64,000 nt of DNA from Planctopirus ephydatiae (lineage in GTDB: Bacteria; Planctomycetota; Planctomycetia; Planctomycetales; Planctomycetaceae). The stretch is taken from assembly GCF_007752345.1 (NCBI RefSeq), contig NZ_CP036299.1:1426001-1490000 (forward strand). The letters run 5' to 3'. Each line of letters opens with the position of its first letter. The stretch's first letter is position 1. The position numbers and the translations under genes were made by a program. Below the pieces are notes generated by a model. That model was not told the origin of the DNA, searched no databases, and saw nothing but the letters and a program-made list of their open reading frames with translations. Of the stretch, positions 37,934-47,697 are shown piece after piece.

Positions 37934-38272
37934 TCACGACTGGAAACTTCCGACAGCATCGATCATCGATTCATACAGGTCGAATTCTTCATCCAGTCTG
38001 GTGACATGAAAGATCTTACGACCAGTCTCTGTCAGTGCGCAGATTTTGACGTTTCCGCCCTGTTCGCGAAGTCTTTCATGAAGGTCAACTAGAGCTGTTA
38101 AACCAGCACTGTCCAAAGTTTCGCTGCGATCCATCTGCAACACGACGCTTTTCAGCCCCGCCAGCAAATGCATCTCGATGGCTTCATGGAATAATCGCGT
38201 TGTTTCTTCGGTCAGCTCTTCCGGAGTATGAGCGACCAGCACGTTTCCAAAGGTTTCTGTCGAGACCTGCAT
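37934..38272 (-). CDS. STAS-domain protein (anti-anti-sigma-type)
   Basis: 112 residues from the ATG at 38272, with GGTGA nearby; a GTG three codons upstream is an alternative. It is a single STAS domain with DSAGLTALVDLHERL, where Ser55 is at the position phosphorylated in SpoIIAA-type antagonists. No anti-sigma kinase is adjacent. The gene lies between a response regulator and a GspE ATPase, with gaps of 59 and 51 bp, so it probably passes a partner-switching signal within this operon. What it binds cannot be told from sequence. Confidence 0.85.
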   Translation of the reverse strand: MQVSTETFGNVLVAHTPEELTEETTRLFHEAIEMHLLAGLKSVVLQMDRSETLDSAGLTALVDLHERLREQGGNVKICALTETGRKIFHVTRLDEEFDLYESMIDAVGSFQS

Positions 38273-38331
38273 ATCATTCACCGTTCACAGGGAAAATCAG
38301 CTCTGCATCAAATGGGATCAAGTCAGGCAGG

Positions 38332-38754
38332 TTATGGCCGGAAGTGATTCGTCAGATCTGTGATCTCGACCGAATCGTGTCCACCAGGATTCAATAGTCG
38401 GATCGCTGTCTGCACAACTTCTTTCGGGCTGAAGGGTTTGACGACCAGTGCCGATACTCCCAGCCGCTCCTGAAGTTCCGCTTCATCCATTTCGTAACCT
38501 TTAGCGGTCAGCAGAATGGCTGGCAGATGCCGTGTCGCCTCGCACCCGCGGATCTTTTCAATGAGTTGCAGGCCACTCATATGAGGCATGTTGCAATCAG
38601 TGATCACCACATCGGGCTGTTCTTCAAGAATCTTTGACCAGGCAATTCCGCCATGTTCTGCGATTTGCACGTCAAAACCCGATTTGCGGAACTTGAGTGA
38701 CAAAGGCAACAGCACATGCGGTTCGTCATCACATAACAAGACTCGGTAGTTCAT
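38332..38754 (-). CDS. Single-domain response regulator
   Basis: 140 residues from the ATG at 38754; the frame is open much further upstream but the receiver domain begins here, and GGGAAG precedes this ATG. The acidic pocket is Asp9-Asp10, the phosphoacceptor Asp53 (ITDCNMP), with Thr83 (LLTAKG) and Lys106 (VVKPF). No output domain is attached, so it acts by protein contact. It follows the histidine kinase gene by 52 bp and precedes the STAS gene. Confidence 0.9.
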   Translation of the reverse strand: MNYRVLLCDDEPHVLLPLSLKFRKSGFDVQIAEHGGIAWSKILEEQPDVVITDCNMPHMSGLQLIEKIRGCEATRHLPAILLTAKGYEMDEAELQERLGVSALVVKPFSPKEVVQTAIRLLNPGGHDSVEITDLTNHFRP

Positions 38755-38806
38755 GATCTTCCCAATTCGCAGTAGTCGGTATCGCAGTCGAGATGACAGT
38801 GCTTCT

Positions 38807-40570
38807 TCAGTTATCCAGTAGGACGTGGTCGTTGACACGATGTGTTTTTCGAATGCGATGACCAGCCGGTATGCTGATCGTAAAGCAGCTTCCTTCACCT
38901 TGTTTGGAAGAGACGGTGATGGAACCATCGTGGATGCTGGATATGATGTACTTCACAAGTGCCAGGCCTAAACCCGTTCCAGCAGCAGCTTTCATATTCT
39001 CAGGGACTCGATAAAACCGCTCAAAGAGTCGAGGCAGGCTGGCCGCAGGAATCCCCATGCCGGTATCCCGGACTTCAATCAGGACACGATCTTCTTCCAG
39101 TCGGCTTTTGAGAAAGATTTTCCCACCGACAGGAGTGTACTTCACTGCATTTGAGAGCAGGTTCACGACGGCCTGGCTGAAGAGGTCTTCATCCACATGG
39201 GCCGGGATATAGAGATCACTCAGTAACGATTCGACAGTCTGTGATTTAGCGGTAGCCTGAGGAGTCACCACGTCGAGCGCACTCTTGAGCAAGCGGTTGA
39301 TTTCGACATCTTTTCGCTGAACTCGAATCACACCACTTTCAATCCGCGCCAGATTCAGCATATTGTCGACCAGTCGGCTCAGGCGATCGACCTGTTCATC
39401 GATAAACACCAGAATCTTCTGCTGTTCTTCAGCTTCATCAATCTCGCCATCGCGCAAGAGCTCAGCATAAGCTTTGATGCTTGACATGGGTGTCTTGAAC
39501 TCGTGGCAGACCGAAGACACAAACTCCGCATGTCGGCTACGATCCTGCACCTCTCGCCCGATGTCCTGCAGAACCAGCGCAGCCCCCAGCAGGGTGTTTT
39601 CGTTCTCTTTGAGAGTATGCGCATGAATTCGATACGTTGTGGCCAGACATGGAATATCGGCTGTTCTCCGATCACTCGCTACTCGCCGAGTCAAAGTCTC
39701 CTGCAGCAGCGGCCTCATCCCTTCGAGGATATCGATCAGACCCGTCTGTTCTTGAATTTCCCGTGCAAGTTTCTGGCTGATCTGTTTGTAAAGACTTCTC
39801 GCAGATTCGTTCTGGTACAGCGCATGTCCATTCACATCGGTCACGACCACTGGTTGTTCAATATCATCTAGGGCCATTTCCAGACGGCGGACGTGACGTT
39901 TCTGCACTTTGAATCGCGCTTCGACAGTCGCGCGGGCATGCACTGCTTCGGCTGTTCGTTTCTCTGCCTGCTGTAAGAGATGGTTGGCTTCCGAGATGAT
40001 GTTTCGAAACAGCACCAGATCCGCCGTTAACTGTGTGCGATTCTCGGGTTGACCAAGCCTCCTGGCGGCATCGGCTTCGTAGCGAGCCGCAATCATGGCA
40101 CTGATCAGCACGCCACCCAGACAGAAAAAATAGACGATCAAAGAACTGATGGGAGTACCAAACAGCAGAATACATAGCAGTACAGCGGTTTGACCAAAGA
40201 CAGCCACAGGGATAATCAGCGGCATAAGAACCGAATAATGAGCCTGAAAACTCCGCCGCTGTGGTGCCTTGCTGGACGATGTGCTCGAAGAAGTCTGTGG
40301 TTCCAGTTCGTGCGCCTGAGAAGTTGAACCCTGAGAAGTTGAACTGCGAGAAACTGAACCCTGAGCGGACTTGTCAGATTTCGATCCCTCTCTGGTCGAG
40401 TGAGGGTTGATTCCCGAAAGCGGTTGACTGAGCTTGGAATTTCGATCCTTTCCCTCTTCTGAGGGAATATCGAACTCGGCCGAGAGGGCATTGAGCCTGG
40501 CATCGAGTGCAGGCAGATCGCCCCTCATGAGTTGCATTAGTCGGGTTGAGGATTGTGAACTATTGGACAC
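38807..40570 (-). CDS. PAS-containing sensor histidine kinase
   Basis: 587 residues from a GTG at 40570 with AAGGC at good spacing; ATGs further in lack a binding site. A Ser/Thr/Gln-rich N-terminal region (about 45-105) includes five-residue repeats encoded by three 15-bp units at 40318-40362. Two membrane helices follow (LIIPVAVFGQTAVLLCILLF and SLIVYFFCLGGVLISAMIA), then a coiled coil, a PAS domain (VVVTDVNGHALYQNES), the HisKA domain with CHEFKTPM (His356) and a HATPase domain with NLLSNAVKYT, DTGMGIP and GTGLGLAL. The layout is PhoR-like but the N-terminal sensor has no large periplasmic loop. It probably phosphorylates the adjacent response regulator. Confidence 0.88.
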   Translation of the reverse strand: MSNSSQSSTRLMQLMRGDLPALDARLNALSAEFDIPSEEGKDRNSKLSQPLSGINPHSTREGSKSDKSAQGSVSRSSTSQGSTSQAHELEPQTSSSTSSSKAPQRRSFQAHYSVLMPLIIPVAVFGQTAVLLCILLFGTPISSLIVYFFCLGGVLISAMIAARYEADAARRLGQPENRTQLTADLVLFRNIISEANHLLQQAEKRTAEAVHARATVEARFKVQKRHVRRLEMALDDIEQPVVVTDVNGHALYQNESARSLYKQISQKLAREIQEQTGLIDILEGMRPLLQETLTRRVASDRRTADIPCLATTYRIHAHTLKENENTLLGAALVLQDIGREVQDRSRHAEFVSSVCHEFKTPMSSIKAYAELLRDGEIDEAEEQQKILVFIDEQVDRLSRLVDNMLNLARIESGVIRVQRKDVEINRLLKSALDVVTPQATAKSQTVESLLSDLYIPAHVDEDLFSQAVVNLLSNAVKYTPVGGKIFLKSRLEEDRVLIEVRDTGMGIPAASLPRLFERFYRVPENMKAAAGTGLGLALVKYIISSIHDGSITVSSKQGEGSCFTISIPAGHRIRKTHRVNDHVLLDN

Positions 40571-40974
40571 AGTGCTGCCTTATCGCATTCTGAGCCGCAG
40601 GATGCCGTGCCAGAACTGGTGAGTCGCTTGTGGCAAAACGGCAACAGGCTGGGCCTGCGTGGCAACCGTAGGTCAGGATTTCCACTCAGTCCAACAAGAA
40701 CTCGGGACAGCGGGAGAACTATCTCCAACTCCCGGCATCACCGATGGGCTCGTGACGAAAAACTCGCCAGAAACCGATCTCGCAAGTCCGCGACCAGACG
40801 AGATCAAGTGAGGATCTTTGCAACCTCAATTTCTTTGGTATCGATGCGAGTGGCATCCACAAGTGCATCCTGCAATCGATTCCTCGATGACAATCGATAC
40901 TGATGGAATCGACGCGTCATCCGGAGCAATCGTTAGTTTTGGAAGCAATCCTACGATTCGCTTGAAGCCGGATT
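40571..40974. other. Intergenic region without a supported gene
   Basis: About 400 bases between the end of xseA and the histidine kinase start, all on the minus strand. An xseB-sized gene would fit but no frame here has the XseB pattern. It should hold the promoter of the five-gene kinase operon; none stands out. Confidence 0.4.
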
Positions 40975-42195
40975 TTACTGATCATCGTCCGCATCAACTT
41001 GCAAAACCTGGCTGAGAATCTGTCCATCGGCCACCAAAGTCGCCAATTGATCACCCACCTGCACTTGATTGACGGATTGAATCAGCTCACCACCGGGTAC
41101 TCGTTTGCTGATCGAAAAGCCACGTTCCAGCACTGCCAGTGGACTCAATGCCTGGAGTGCCCGGCCCGCACTCTCCAGTTCTGCATTCAGACTGGCTAGT
41201 TTTCTCTTCCAGCCTTGTTTAAGACGAGTCTCGAGATCATCCAACTCACGCGAGAAACGATGGATCTGCTCCAGTGGCTTCGCCAGGGCTCTTCGCTTCT
41301 TCAGTTGCTCAAGTTCTTTGCGACGACTGTTTGTCAATCCGACCAGCGAGGAGCAGAGCCTATCACGGAGCTGATCGAGATGTTGAACCCACTCCGCTTT
41401 GACCGGGATGACACGCTCGGCGGCTTCACTGGGAGTCAATGCTCTTTGATCGGCAACCAGATCAGCAATCGTTACATCGGTTTCATGCCCCACGGCACTG
41501 ATCACAGGAATCCGGCATTGTGCAATGGCCCGGGCCACAAGCTCTTCATTAAAGGCCCAGAGGTCTTCCAGGCTTCCCCCACCGCGACCGCAGATCACGA
41601 CATCCACATCCGGCAGTCGGTGGACCATAGCTAATGCCGCTGCAATTTTTGGGGCAGCCTCTGACCCCTGCACAGGCACGGGAACGACAACCACATTCAC
41701 GCCGGGCCAGCGTCTGAGAAGGATCTGCAGAATGTCATGCACTGCCGCACCGGCAGGACTGGTGATCACGGCAATCCGTTTGGGGAAGCGAGGCAGTGGC
41801 CGCTTCCTTGCCACATCGAACAAACCTTCTGCCGCGAGCTTGGCATGCAATTGACGAAATGCCAGTTCAAGGGGCCCAATCCCCTGTGGCGTCAGCCGCT
41901 CCACCATCAACTGGTATTGCCCACGCGGTGCATAGACTTCGACACCTCCAATTGCTTCGACGGCCAGACCGTCGCGCAGGTCGAACTTCAACTTGATGGC
42001 CGATGATCGCCACATCACCGCCTTGATCTGCGAGGCTTCGTCCTTGAGTGTGAAATAAACATGCCCGGAACTGGCTCGGGTTAAGCCCGAGATCTCTCCA
42101 GTGACAATCACTCGCGGAAATGCCATTTCCACGATTTCCCGCAGACAATCCGAGAGCTGCGAAACTGTCAATTTGGGCAAGTCGTTTCCGGACAA
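40975..42195 (-). CDS. xseA: Exodeoxyribonuclease VII large subunit
   Basis: 406 residues. The start is a TTG at 42195 with GGAG about nine bases upstream; the frame has no upstream ATG and the next in-frame ATG would cut into the OB-fold. The OB domain has VTGEISGLTRASSGHVYFTLKD-like character, and the catalytic domain shows RIAVITSPAGAAVHDIL, ICGRGGGSLEDLWAFNEE, ISAVGHETDVTIADLVADQRALTPSEAAE. A long helical region and GFSISKR follow. XseA with small subunit XseB degrades single-stranded DNA. xseB is not adjacent, contrary to many genomes. Confidence 0.92.
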   Translation of the reverse strand: MSGNDLPKLTVSQLSDCLREIVEMAFPRVIVTGEISGLTRASSGHVYFTLKDEASQIKAVMWRSSAIKLKFDLRDGLAVEAIGGVEVYAPRGQYQLMVERLTPQGIGPLELAFRQLHAKLAAEGLFDVARKRPLPRFPKRIAVITSPAGAAVHDILQILLRRWPGVNVVVVPVPVQGSEAAPKIAAALAMVHRLPDVDVVICGRGGGSLEDLWAFNEELVARAIAQCRIPVISAVGHETDVTIADLVADQRALTPSEAAERVIPVKAEWVQHLDQLRDRLCSSLVGLTNSRRKELEQLKKRRALAKPLEQIHRFSRELDDLETRLKQGWKRKLASLNAELESAGRALQALSPLAVLERGFSISKRVPGGELIQSVNQVQVGDQLATLVADGQILSQVLQVDADDDQ

Positions 42196-42307
42196 ACCTG
42201 ATTCTCCAAAGGCATTTCGTATAAAGCGAGTAGACCACCGAAGCGGTATTCGGTGGTCTACAATTCAATGGTCATTGTTAGAAGAGCTTATCGGGAACGT
42301 CACCTGG

Positions 42308-44128
42308 TTAGAAGCCTGGCGGCAATTCCGTTGTGGTCTGAGAGACCAGCGATGTTGGCGGTGCAACAACCGCTGGCTGGCCAGTTCTGGTGGGAGCCGG
42401 TGGAACATGCACATTTGTCGCTGAGGTTTCGAGATTTGTGGTCGGTGACGAGGGCTGTTGGATCACTCCCGGCAACACCAGTGTTTCCGAGGGTGTCGAG
42501 AGCACCTGAATTGGCCTGCCATTGCGGTTCGATGTTGTCGCGGGAGCAGTCGTCGTGTGCGATGCACTCACCACGGTTGGTTCATGCGGGGGAGGTGTAA
42601 AGGCTGGAACCTGAGATGGTGCTGACGTTTCTACAGGGGAAGCGTCTTTACGGCTGGTGGCGTTCGTCATCGGCAATGGATGATAGCTGACCGGGAAGAT
42701 CGTCTCGGATGTTCCGGGACTTGGCACCGAACTGACCATCGGCGAACGAACGGCCGCTGGTTGCTGCTGGTACAATGGCGGCGTAAATGTCGTGGCATGA
42801 TTCTGTGTTGCGAAATTCTGTGTCGCCGGTGACATCATGGCCTGGGCGCCGTATGTAGTTTGTGGCTGCGAAGCTTGTGGAATCACCATGGCCGTCATGC
42901 CATTGGCTGGTACTCCATAACTTTGAGGCCACTGGTAAACCACCTGCATCGGTTGAGTCTGAACGGGCTGTGCCTGAGTCACAACAGCCTGTGGGAGCAT
43001 GGCAGGCTGAATTCCCGCTGGTTGTGACATCACCGGCTGATAAGAAACCTGATGTTGCTGGGTAATCTGTCCCTGCGGCACCATGAAGGCGACTGGCTGT
43101 GGCAGAATCACATACCGATATCCCGGGACCTGAGCAGGTGCCTGCCATTGCACCACATTCCCTTGTGGTATAGCCGAGACCTGATTGGCCATTGTCATTG
43201 GAGCAGGGGCATTCACAGCAGGCGAAGCTGCAATCGGTGTCGGCTGACGAGCCGGAATGGGCTGCAATGCTGGTCGGTGCTGAGCCACCTGATTCATGGC
43301 AGGTTGGTTGTGGGCCTGCTGCTGGACAGCCTGATGGGCATTTTGCGGGGCCCGCCGGGCGATCGAAGTTGGTGCGGCAGTCGGCGAGACAGGGGTTTTC
43401 TGGCCGGATGCGATTGGCTGCAGAACTGAAGGGACTTTGGGCATCGATTGAGCAAGCTGTGTTGCGGGCATACTTCCCGGATGGGCCTGGTTGGCAGTCG
43501 CCATGAGTTTCGCCTGCACATCCGGCTGATGCACATTCGCTGCCAATGACTGCTGATACATCTGGCTGGCCATGGCCACATTCCCCTGAGCCTGATGGAT
43601 CTCGCCCAGTTGCGCGAGAACTTTGGGCTCGTTGGGCTGGACTCGCAGTGCCTGCTGCAATGTCTGCTGAGCTGCACTCAGATCACCTGTCTTCTGTTGA
43701 GCCGAGGCCAGGCCGACATAAGCATCAGGGTTGTAAGGCTGTGAACCCACCCAGGTCTGCATCACTCCGACAGCTTCGGAAGAGCGTCCCGTATCGATCA
43801 TCAGTCGTGAGAGCGCTGCGTAAGTGGGTTCGTGCGAAGGATCAATGGTTAAATTGTGCTGCAGAATCTGTTCCGCCTCCGCGACTTGTCCAAGTCGCGA
43901 CTGGGCCACAGCCAGATTGAAACGATAGTCAGGATTGAGCGGGTCATCATAGACAGCTCTCGCAAACTCATTGCGAGCCATTTCAAACTCACCGCGCTGG
44001 TAGTACGCCGCACCAGAACTGTTCATCACCCAGCCACTCATGGGGGCACAACCAACAGTAGATCCAATTGCCCAGGCCAGACTGGCAGCACAGGCAAAAC
44101 GACGAATGTTGACAAGACGAACAGGCAT
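42308..44128 (-). CDS. TPR lipoprotein with long Pro/Gln-rich tail
   Basis: 606 residues; GGAG lies nine bases before the ATG. A signal sequence ends in a lipobox-like STVGC with Cys27. Residues about 35-205 contain five or so TPR units (SGAAYYQRGEFEMARNEF, FNLAVAQSRLGQVAEAEQ, LASAQQKTGDLSAAQQTL, LGEIHQAQGNVAMASQMY). The remaining ~400 residues are low-complexity Gln/Pro/Ala/Thr-rich sequence without known domains. TPR lipoproteins often scaffold envelope complexes. This one stands alone on the minus strand between xseA and a divergent glycosyltransferase. Confidence 0.8.
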   Translation of the reverse strand: MPVRLVNIRRFACAASLAWAIGSTVGCAPMSGWVMNSSGAAYYQRGEFEMARNEFARAVYDDPLNPDYRFNLAVAQSRLGQVAEAEQILQHNLTIDPSHEPTYAALSRLMIDTGRSSEAVGVMQTWVGSQPYNPDAYVGLASAQQKTGDLSAAQQTLQQALRVQPNEPKVLAQLGEIHQAQGNVAMASQMYQQSLAANVHQPDVQAKLMATANQAHPGSMPATQLAQSMPKVPSVLQPIASGQKTPVSPTAAPTSIARRAPQNAHQAVQQQAHNQPAMNQVAQHRPALQPIPARQPTPIAASPAVNAPAPMTMANQVSAIPQGNVVQWQAPAQVPGYRYVILPQPVAFMVPQGQITQQHQVSYQPVMSQPAGIQPAMLPQAVVTQAQPVQTQPMQVVYQWPQSYGVPANGMTAMVIPQASQPQTTYGAQAMMSPATQNFATQNHATTFTPPLYQQQPAAVRSPMVSSVPSPGTSETIFPVSYHPLPMTNATSRKDASPVETSAPSQVPAFTPPPHEPTVVSASHTTTAPATTSNRNGRPIQVLSTPSETLVLPGVIQQPSSPTTNLETSATNVHVPPAPTRTGQPAVVAPPTSLVSQTTTELPPGF

Positions 44129-44674
44129 CGGAAAACTCCGGAGTTCGCTGCAGCGGGCAGGAATGGGCAGCAGTGAAGTGAGAAAGAAACAGTGTGGAGA
44201 AATAAACAGCTTGGAGAGAAAACAGATTCAGGCAGGAAGTGATCGTTACCGGTATCAGAAGCTGAATACAGGCAAGTTCACGATTCACAGGAAGGGACAG
44301 GTGCAGGTGAGAACAGGTGGCGGGAAGAAAACAGGCAGGTATCAAGATTGCCTGTGATGCTTTTCAGGGTGAGAAACCCTGACCAACCCGGCGAGCATTC
44401 TCGATAGTTCCACAAGGTGTATGCCATGCCTTCCAGTGGATCAAGACGAACTTGAGGCAATTTAACGGCAGATTTTGCAGGCAGCAACAGGTGAGGAATC
44501 GGACACCCGGGCGTCATCGACAAACTCCCGTTGCTCCCCAAGCCCTTCTACAGCTACAGTTCTCATGGCGTATACCCCTAACGAAGAGGACTACGCCGAC
44601 ATCTGAAGTTGTTTCTTTGCTGTACACCGCTTGTGAGCAGCGAGCGAGACTTCCAGAAAAAATGATTTGAGTTC
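44129..44674. other. Divergent intergenic region with ACAGG-rich stretch and a small hairpin
   Basis: 546 bases between the divergent TPR lipoprotein and glycosyltransferase genes. The motif ACAGG occurs five times between 44269 and 44336. A 6-bp perfect hairpin CAGGGT-GAGAA-ACCCTG lies at 44365-44381. No frame has a supported gene. Promoters for both flanking genes are expected. Confidence 0.4.
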
Positions 44675-46531
44675 ATGCGGAATGGATTCTGCCTGATGAT
44701 GCTGACAACTCGACAACGATGGGGTCTTTTGCTGGCCGTGGTGCTGGTCTTTTTCACTGGCCTGGGAAGCCCATGGCTCTTTGATGAAGATGAGCCCAAA
44801 AATGCCGAGTGCGGCCGTGAAATGTATGTTCGCGGCGACTGGCTCGTCCCTACATTCAACGAAGATCTCCGCACTGACAAACCCATTCTCATTTATTGGT
44901 TGATGCTGACCTCGTTCCACCTCTTTGGCGTTTCCGAACTCACCGCCCGGCTGCATTCCTCCATCTTGTCTGTAGGAAGTGTCCTGCTTGTCTGGCAGTT
45001 GGGAAAATCACTCTTCAGGTCAGAAACTGGTCTCCTGGCAGGTTTAATTCTCGGCACGAGCCTGATGTTTGCCGCCGTTGGTCGATCAGTCACCCCCGAT
45101 GCGACATTAATCTTCTGCATTCTTCTGACAATGACCGCTTACGTCACTGCCGTCGCCCGTCGTCATGGCGGAAAATTCGGCCAGCCCGATAGTGATGGCA
45201 ATGTGGTGGCCCAAAGATTGTGGGGTGAATACGTTCCCCAATCGACCTGGGAGTTCGCCAGCATCTATGCCAGCATGGGCTTAGCAGTTCTTGCCAAAGG
45301 CCCGATTGGTTTTCTACTTCCCATGGCAATCTGGGGGCAATTCCTCTTGTTGCAAAGGTATCGAGACCGCACTGAGTGCGGAAACAGCGTCATCGATGCC
45401 AGACAGCATTGGTTGAGCCGGACATTCCTCATGACGTGGGAGTTGTACCATCCCCGTGCCTTCTGGGAGGCACTCCGCGAGATGCGAGTCGTTCAAGGAA
45501 CGTTGATAACGGCGCTTGTGGCCTTGCCATGGTACATTGCCGTCGGGTTTGCAACTCAAGGAGCATGGCTCGCAGGTTTTCTTGGCGGGCATAATGTCGA
45601 TCGCTTCATGCGGCCGATGGAGAATCACTCTGGCCCTATCATCTACTACATTCCCGTGATTGCTCTCGGCTTCTTCCCCTGGTCGATTTTTCTGCCTGCA
45701 GGGATCTGGCAGATGACCCGACAAGTGCGAAAACCTTCAAATGACCGTGCGGCAGTCACGTTTGTCGCCACCTGGGCCGTGGTCTGGATTGGTTTCTTTT
45801 CAATTGCCAGCACCAAACTGCCCAACTATGTCTTGCCCAGCTATCCCGCTCTCGCCTTACTGGTGGCCAATTACCTTTCCGAATGGATGCAGGAAGCCTC
45901 TCACATCCGTTCGCTGGGATTTCGCAATGCCTGCCGACTCCTTTCGGTAGTTGGCATCGTCGCTATTCCAGCCCTGATCTACGCCACCAGCGTTTATCTG
46001 CCAAATGAAGTCTGGCTTGCCAGTCTGGGTGTGATTCCACTGGTTGGTGGGGTCCTGGCTTTCAGCGCCGCTCAAAAGGCACTCAGGCATCGTGCCGTTG
46101 CCATCTGTTGTGCTTCGGCTTTGCTGCTTTCCTTAGGCATGATGGGCGTCGCTGCCCCACGGATCAGCCGCTACCAGGATTCTCCTCAATTGGCCAAACT
46201 GATCCGACACGAAGCCAACGGACGCCCGGTGCGGATCGCGACACACAATTATTCAGCCCCCAATGTCGTTTTTTATGCGGCACAGCGCATCGAAAGGCTC
46301 GATTCTCCTCAAGACATTACAAAGTTCTTTGTGGAGGCTCCCGAAGGTTATCTCATTACCCGGGCCGACCGCATGGAAGACATTGTTGATGCTCTCCCCC
46401 AGGAGATTACGATCCTGCACCGCATGCCCAGGTTTCTTCGCCGACACGATCTCATCGTGCTGGGTAATCAGAGTAAAGCCGCATCAATGACCGCTGCGGC
46501 ACAAGATCTGGATCGTCTCCGCTGGCAATAA
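44675..46531 (+). CDS. ArnT/PMT-type membrane glycosyltransferase
   Basis: 618 residues; ATGs at 44696 and 44699 are alternative starts and no binding site decides. After the first membrane helix comes WLFDEDEPKNAECGREM, the Asp/Glu loop typical of the ArnT/dolichyl-phosphate-mannose-mannosyltransferase group. About eleven further hydrophobic segments follow, with a long loop between (about 170-240) and a soluble C-terminal part. Such enzymes use a polyprenyl-phosphate sugar to modify lipid A or other envelope glycans. The GT2 gene at 61797 could supply such a donor, but it is distant. Confidence 0.85.
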   Translation: MRNGFCLMMLTTRQRWGLLLAVVLVFFTGLGSPWLFDEDEPKNAECGREMYVRGDWLVPTFNEDLRTDKPILIYWLMLTSFHLFGVSELTARLHSSILSVGSVLLVWQLGKSLFRSETGLLAGLILGTSLMFAAVGRSVTPDATLIFCILLTMTAYVTAVARRHGGKFGQPDSDGNVVAQRLWGEYVPQSTWEFASIYASMGLAVLAKGPIGFLLPMAIWGQFLLLQRYRDRTECGNSVIDARQHWLSRTFLMTWELYHPRAFWEALREMRVVQGTLITALVALPWYIAVGFATQGAWLAGFLGGHNVDRFMRPMENHSGPIIYYIPVIALGFFPWSIFLPAGIWQMTRQVRKPSNDRAAVTFVATWAVVWIGFFSIASTKLPNYVLPSYPALALLVANYLSEWMQEASHIRSLGFRNACRLLSVVGIVAIPALIYATSVYLPNEVWLASLGVIPLVGGVLAFSAAQKALRHRAVAICCASALLLSLGMMGVAAPRISRYQDSPQLAKLIRHEANGRPVRIATHNYSAPNVVFYAAQRIERLDSPQDITKFFVEAPEGYLITRADRMEDIVDALPQEITILHRMPRFLRRHDLIVLGNQSKAASMTAAAQDLDRLRWQ

Positions 46532-46536
46532 AAAGC

Positions 46537-47553
46537 TCAATCGGAAGTCATTGGTCCCACATGCACGATCACCTGATCATGCATGGTGTAGAGGCGATAG
46601 CGCAATCCATCATGAATGATGATTCCGCTCGACTTATTCTCTTCGATCGGCCTGAGTGGCCCGCCCGGAAACTTTTCCCAATGGTGCAAATCGGTTGAGC
46701 GCGCCAGACCCGTCGCCCAGCGACGAGGTGTGGTGGCATCTCCCGAGCCGTGAAACACCATGTAGTACATCCCTCCATGACGAAACACCTGATTCGCAGC
46801 AATCTGCAGGCGATCAAAATCCTGGGGCCCACAAACCATCACAGGGTCGTCCTGTACCAGTTGCCAGACTTTGCCATCTGCAGACGTGGCGTGCCAGATA
46901 CCCAGATCCCGCCGCTCGTAGAACAGGTGCCATTGATTACCTTCAATCCAAAGTGTGGGTGTCCCATAAGGACCCGGCTCAATCGGTTCACCTGACCTCT
47001 TGCGGATGTCCACTTGTCCCAGATGCGACCACTCGATTCCATTTTGTGATTGAAACCACTGCATCTGATCCCCTTCCCCTTCCGCGAATATCAGGAAAGG
47101 TGCAGAGGACGTGTTTTTCTGGCTCTTTTGCGTACGAACACAAACATCTTCCACCCACCGGCCGGGAATCAATGGTTCAGGCTGACTCCGTTCAAATCGC
47201 AGACCATCTTTGGAATGTGCCAATCCCAGCTGTCGAATGCCGGTTTTGCTACCGTCGTAGCCTGTGTAATACAGTCGCCAGTCGTCAGACGAGAGCCGCA
47301 GGATATCTCCTCGTTCACGAATTCGTGCATCCCAGGCCGGATTTTCCTGGCTGGTCAGTTCTTGCGATGTCGGTAAACCTCGACCTTTAAAAATGGGCTC
47401 AACGGATAGAGGCGTAAACTCTGTCAGTGCTCGCGGCCAAGGTCGTGCAGTTGGCACAGAAGAGAGGTCATCGTCGGCGATCACCCACCGCTGGCCCATG
47501 AGAATCACCGCACAACTGGCCAGCAGAAATCGATGCATCGCTTTTTGCCACAT
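46537..47553 (-). CDS. Secreted beta-propeller glycosidase-like protein
   Basis: 338 residues from the ATG at 47553; the frame is open to 47706 but only this start exposes the signal peptide (MHRFLLASCAVILMGQRWVIA). The mature part has repeated blade-like motifs: WRLYYTGYDG, LGLAHSKDGLRFER, WFQSQNGIEWSHLG, WHLFYERRDLGIWHATSADGKVW, YYMVFHGSG, LARSTDLHHWEKFP. This pattern matches GH43/GH32-like five-bladed propellers, many of which act on plant or algal polysaccharides. I see the fold but cannot assign a substrate or confirm catalytic carboxylates. Confidence 0.72.
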   Translation of the reverse strand: MWQKAMHRFLLASCAVILMGQRWVIADDDLSSVPTARPWPRALTEFTPLSVEPIFKGRGLPTSQELTSQENPAWDARIRERGDILRLSSDDWRLYYTGYDGSKTGIRQLGLAHSKDGLRFERSQPEPLIPGRWVEDVCVRTQKSQKNTSSAPFLIFAEGEGDQMQWFQSQNGIEWSHLGQVDIRKRSGEPIEPGPYGTPTLWIEGNQWHLFYERRDLGIWHATSADGKVWQLVQDDPVMVCGPQDFDRLQIAANQVFRHGGMYYMVFHGSGDATTPRRWATGLARSTDLHHWEKFPGGPLRPIEENKSSGIIIHDGLRYRLYTMHDQVIVHVGPMTSD

Positions 47554-47697
47554 TTCAGAGATCACAGGGAGACTCCCGTCTGTCGATCTTTTCGCCAACC
47601 AGCCTGATTCGTACACTGTGAAGGGCCCATGGTTTTGCCAGCGATCCAACCTTGATTTTGATACGCGGTGGATTGAACTCGTTTCGGCCTCGACGTC

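Noticed and set aside
40571-40974. Search for xseB beside xseA
   Set aside because: No frame here shows the small helical XseB pattern; it must be elsewhere or absent.
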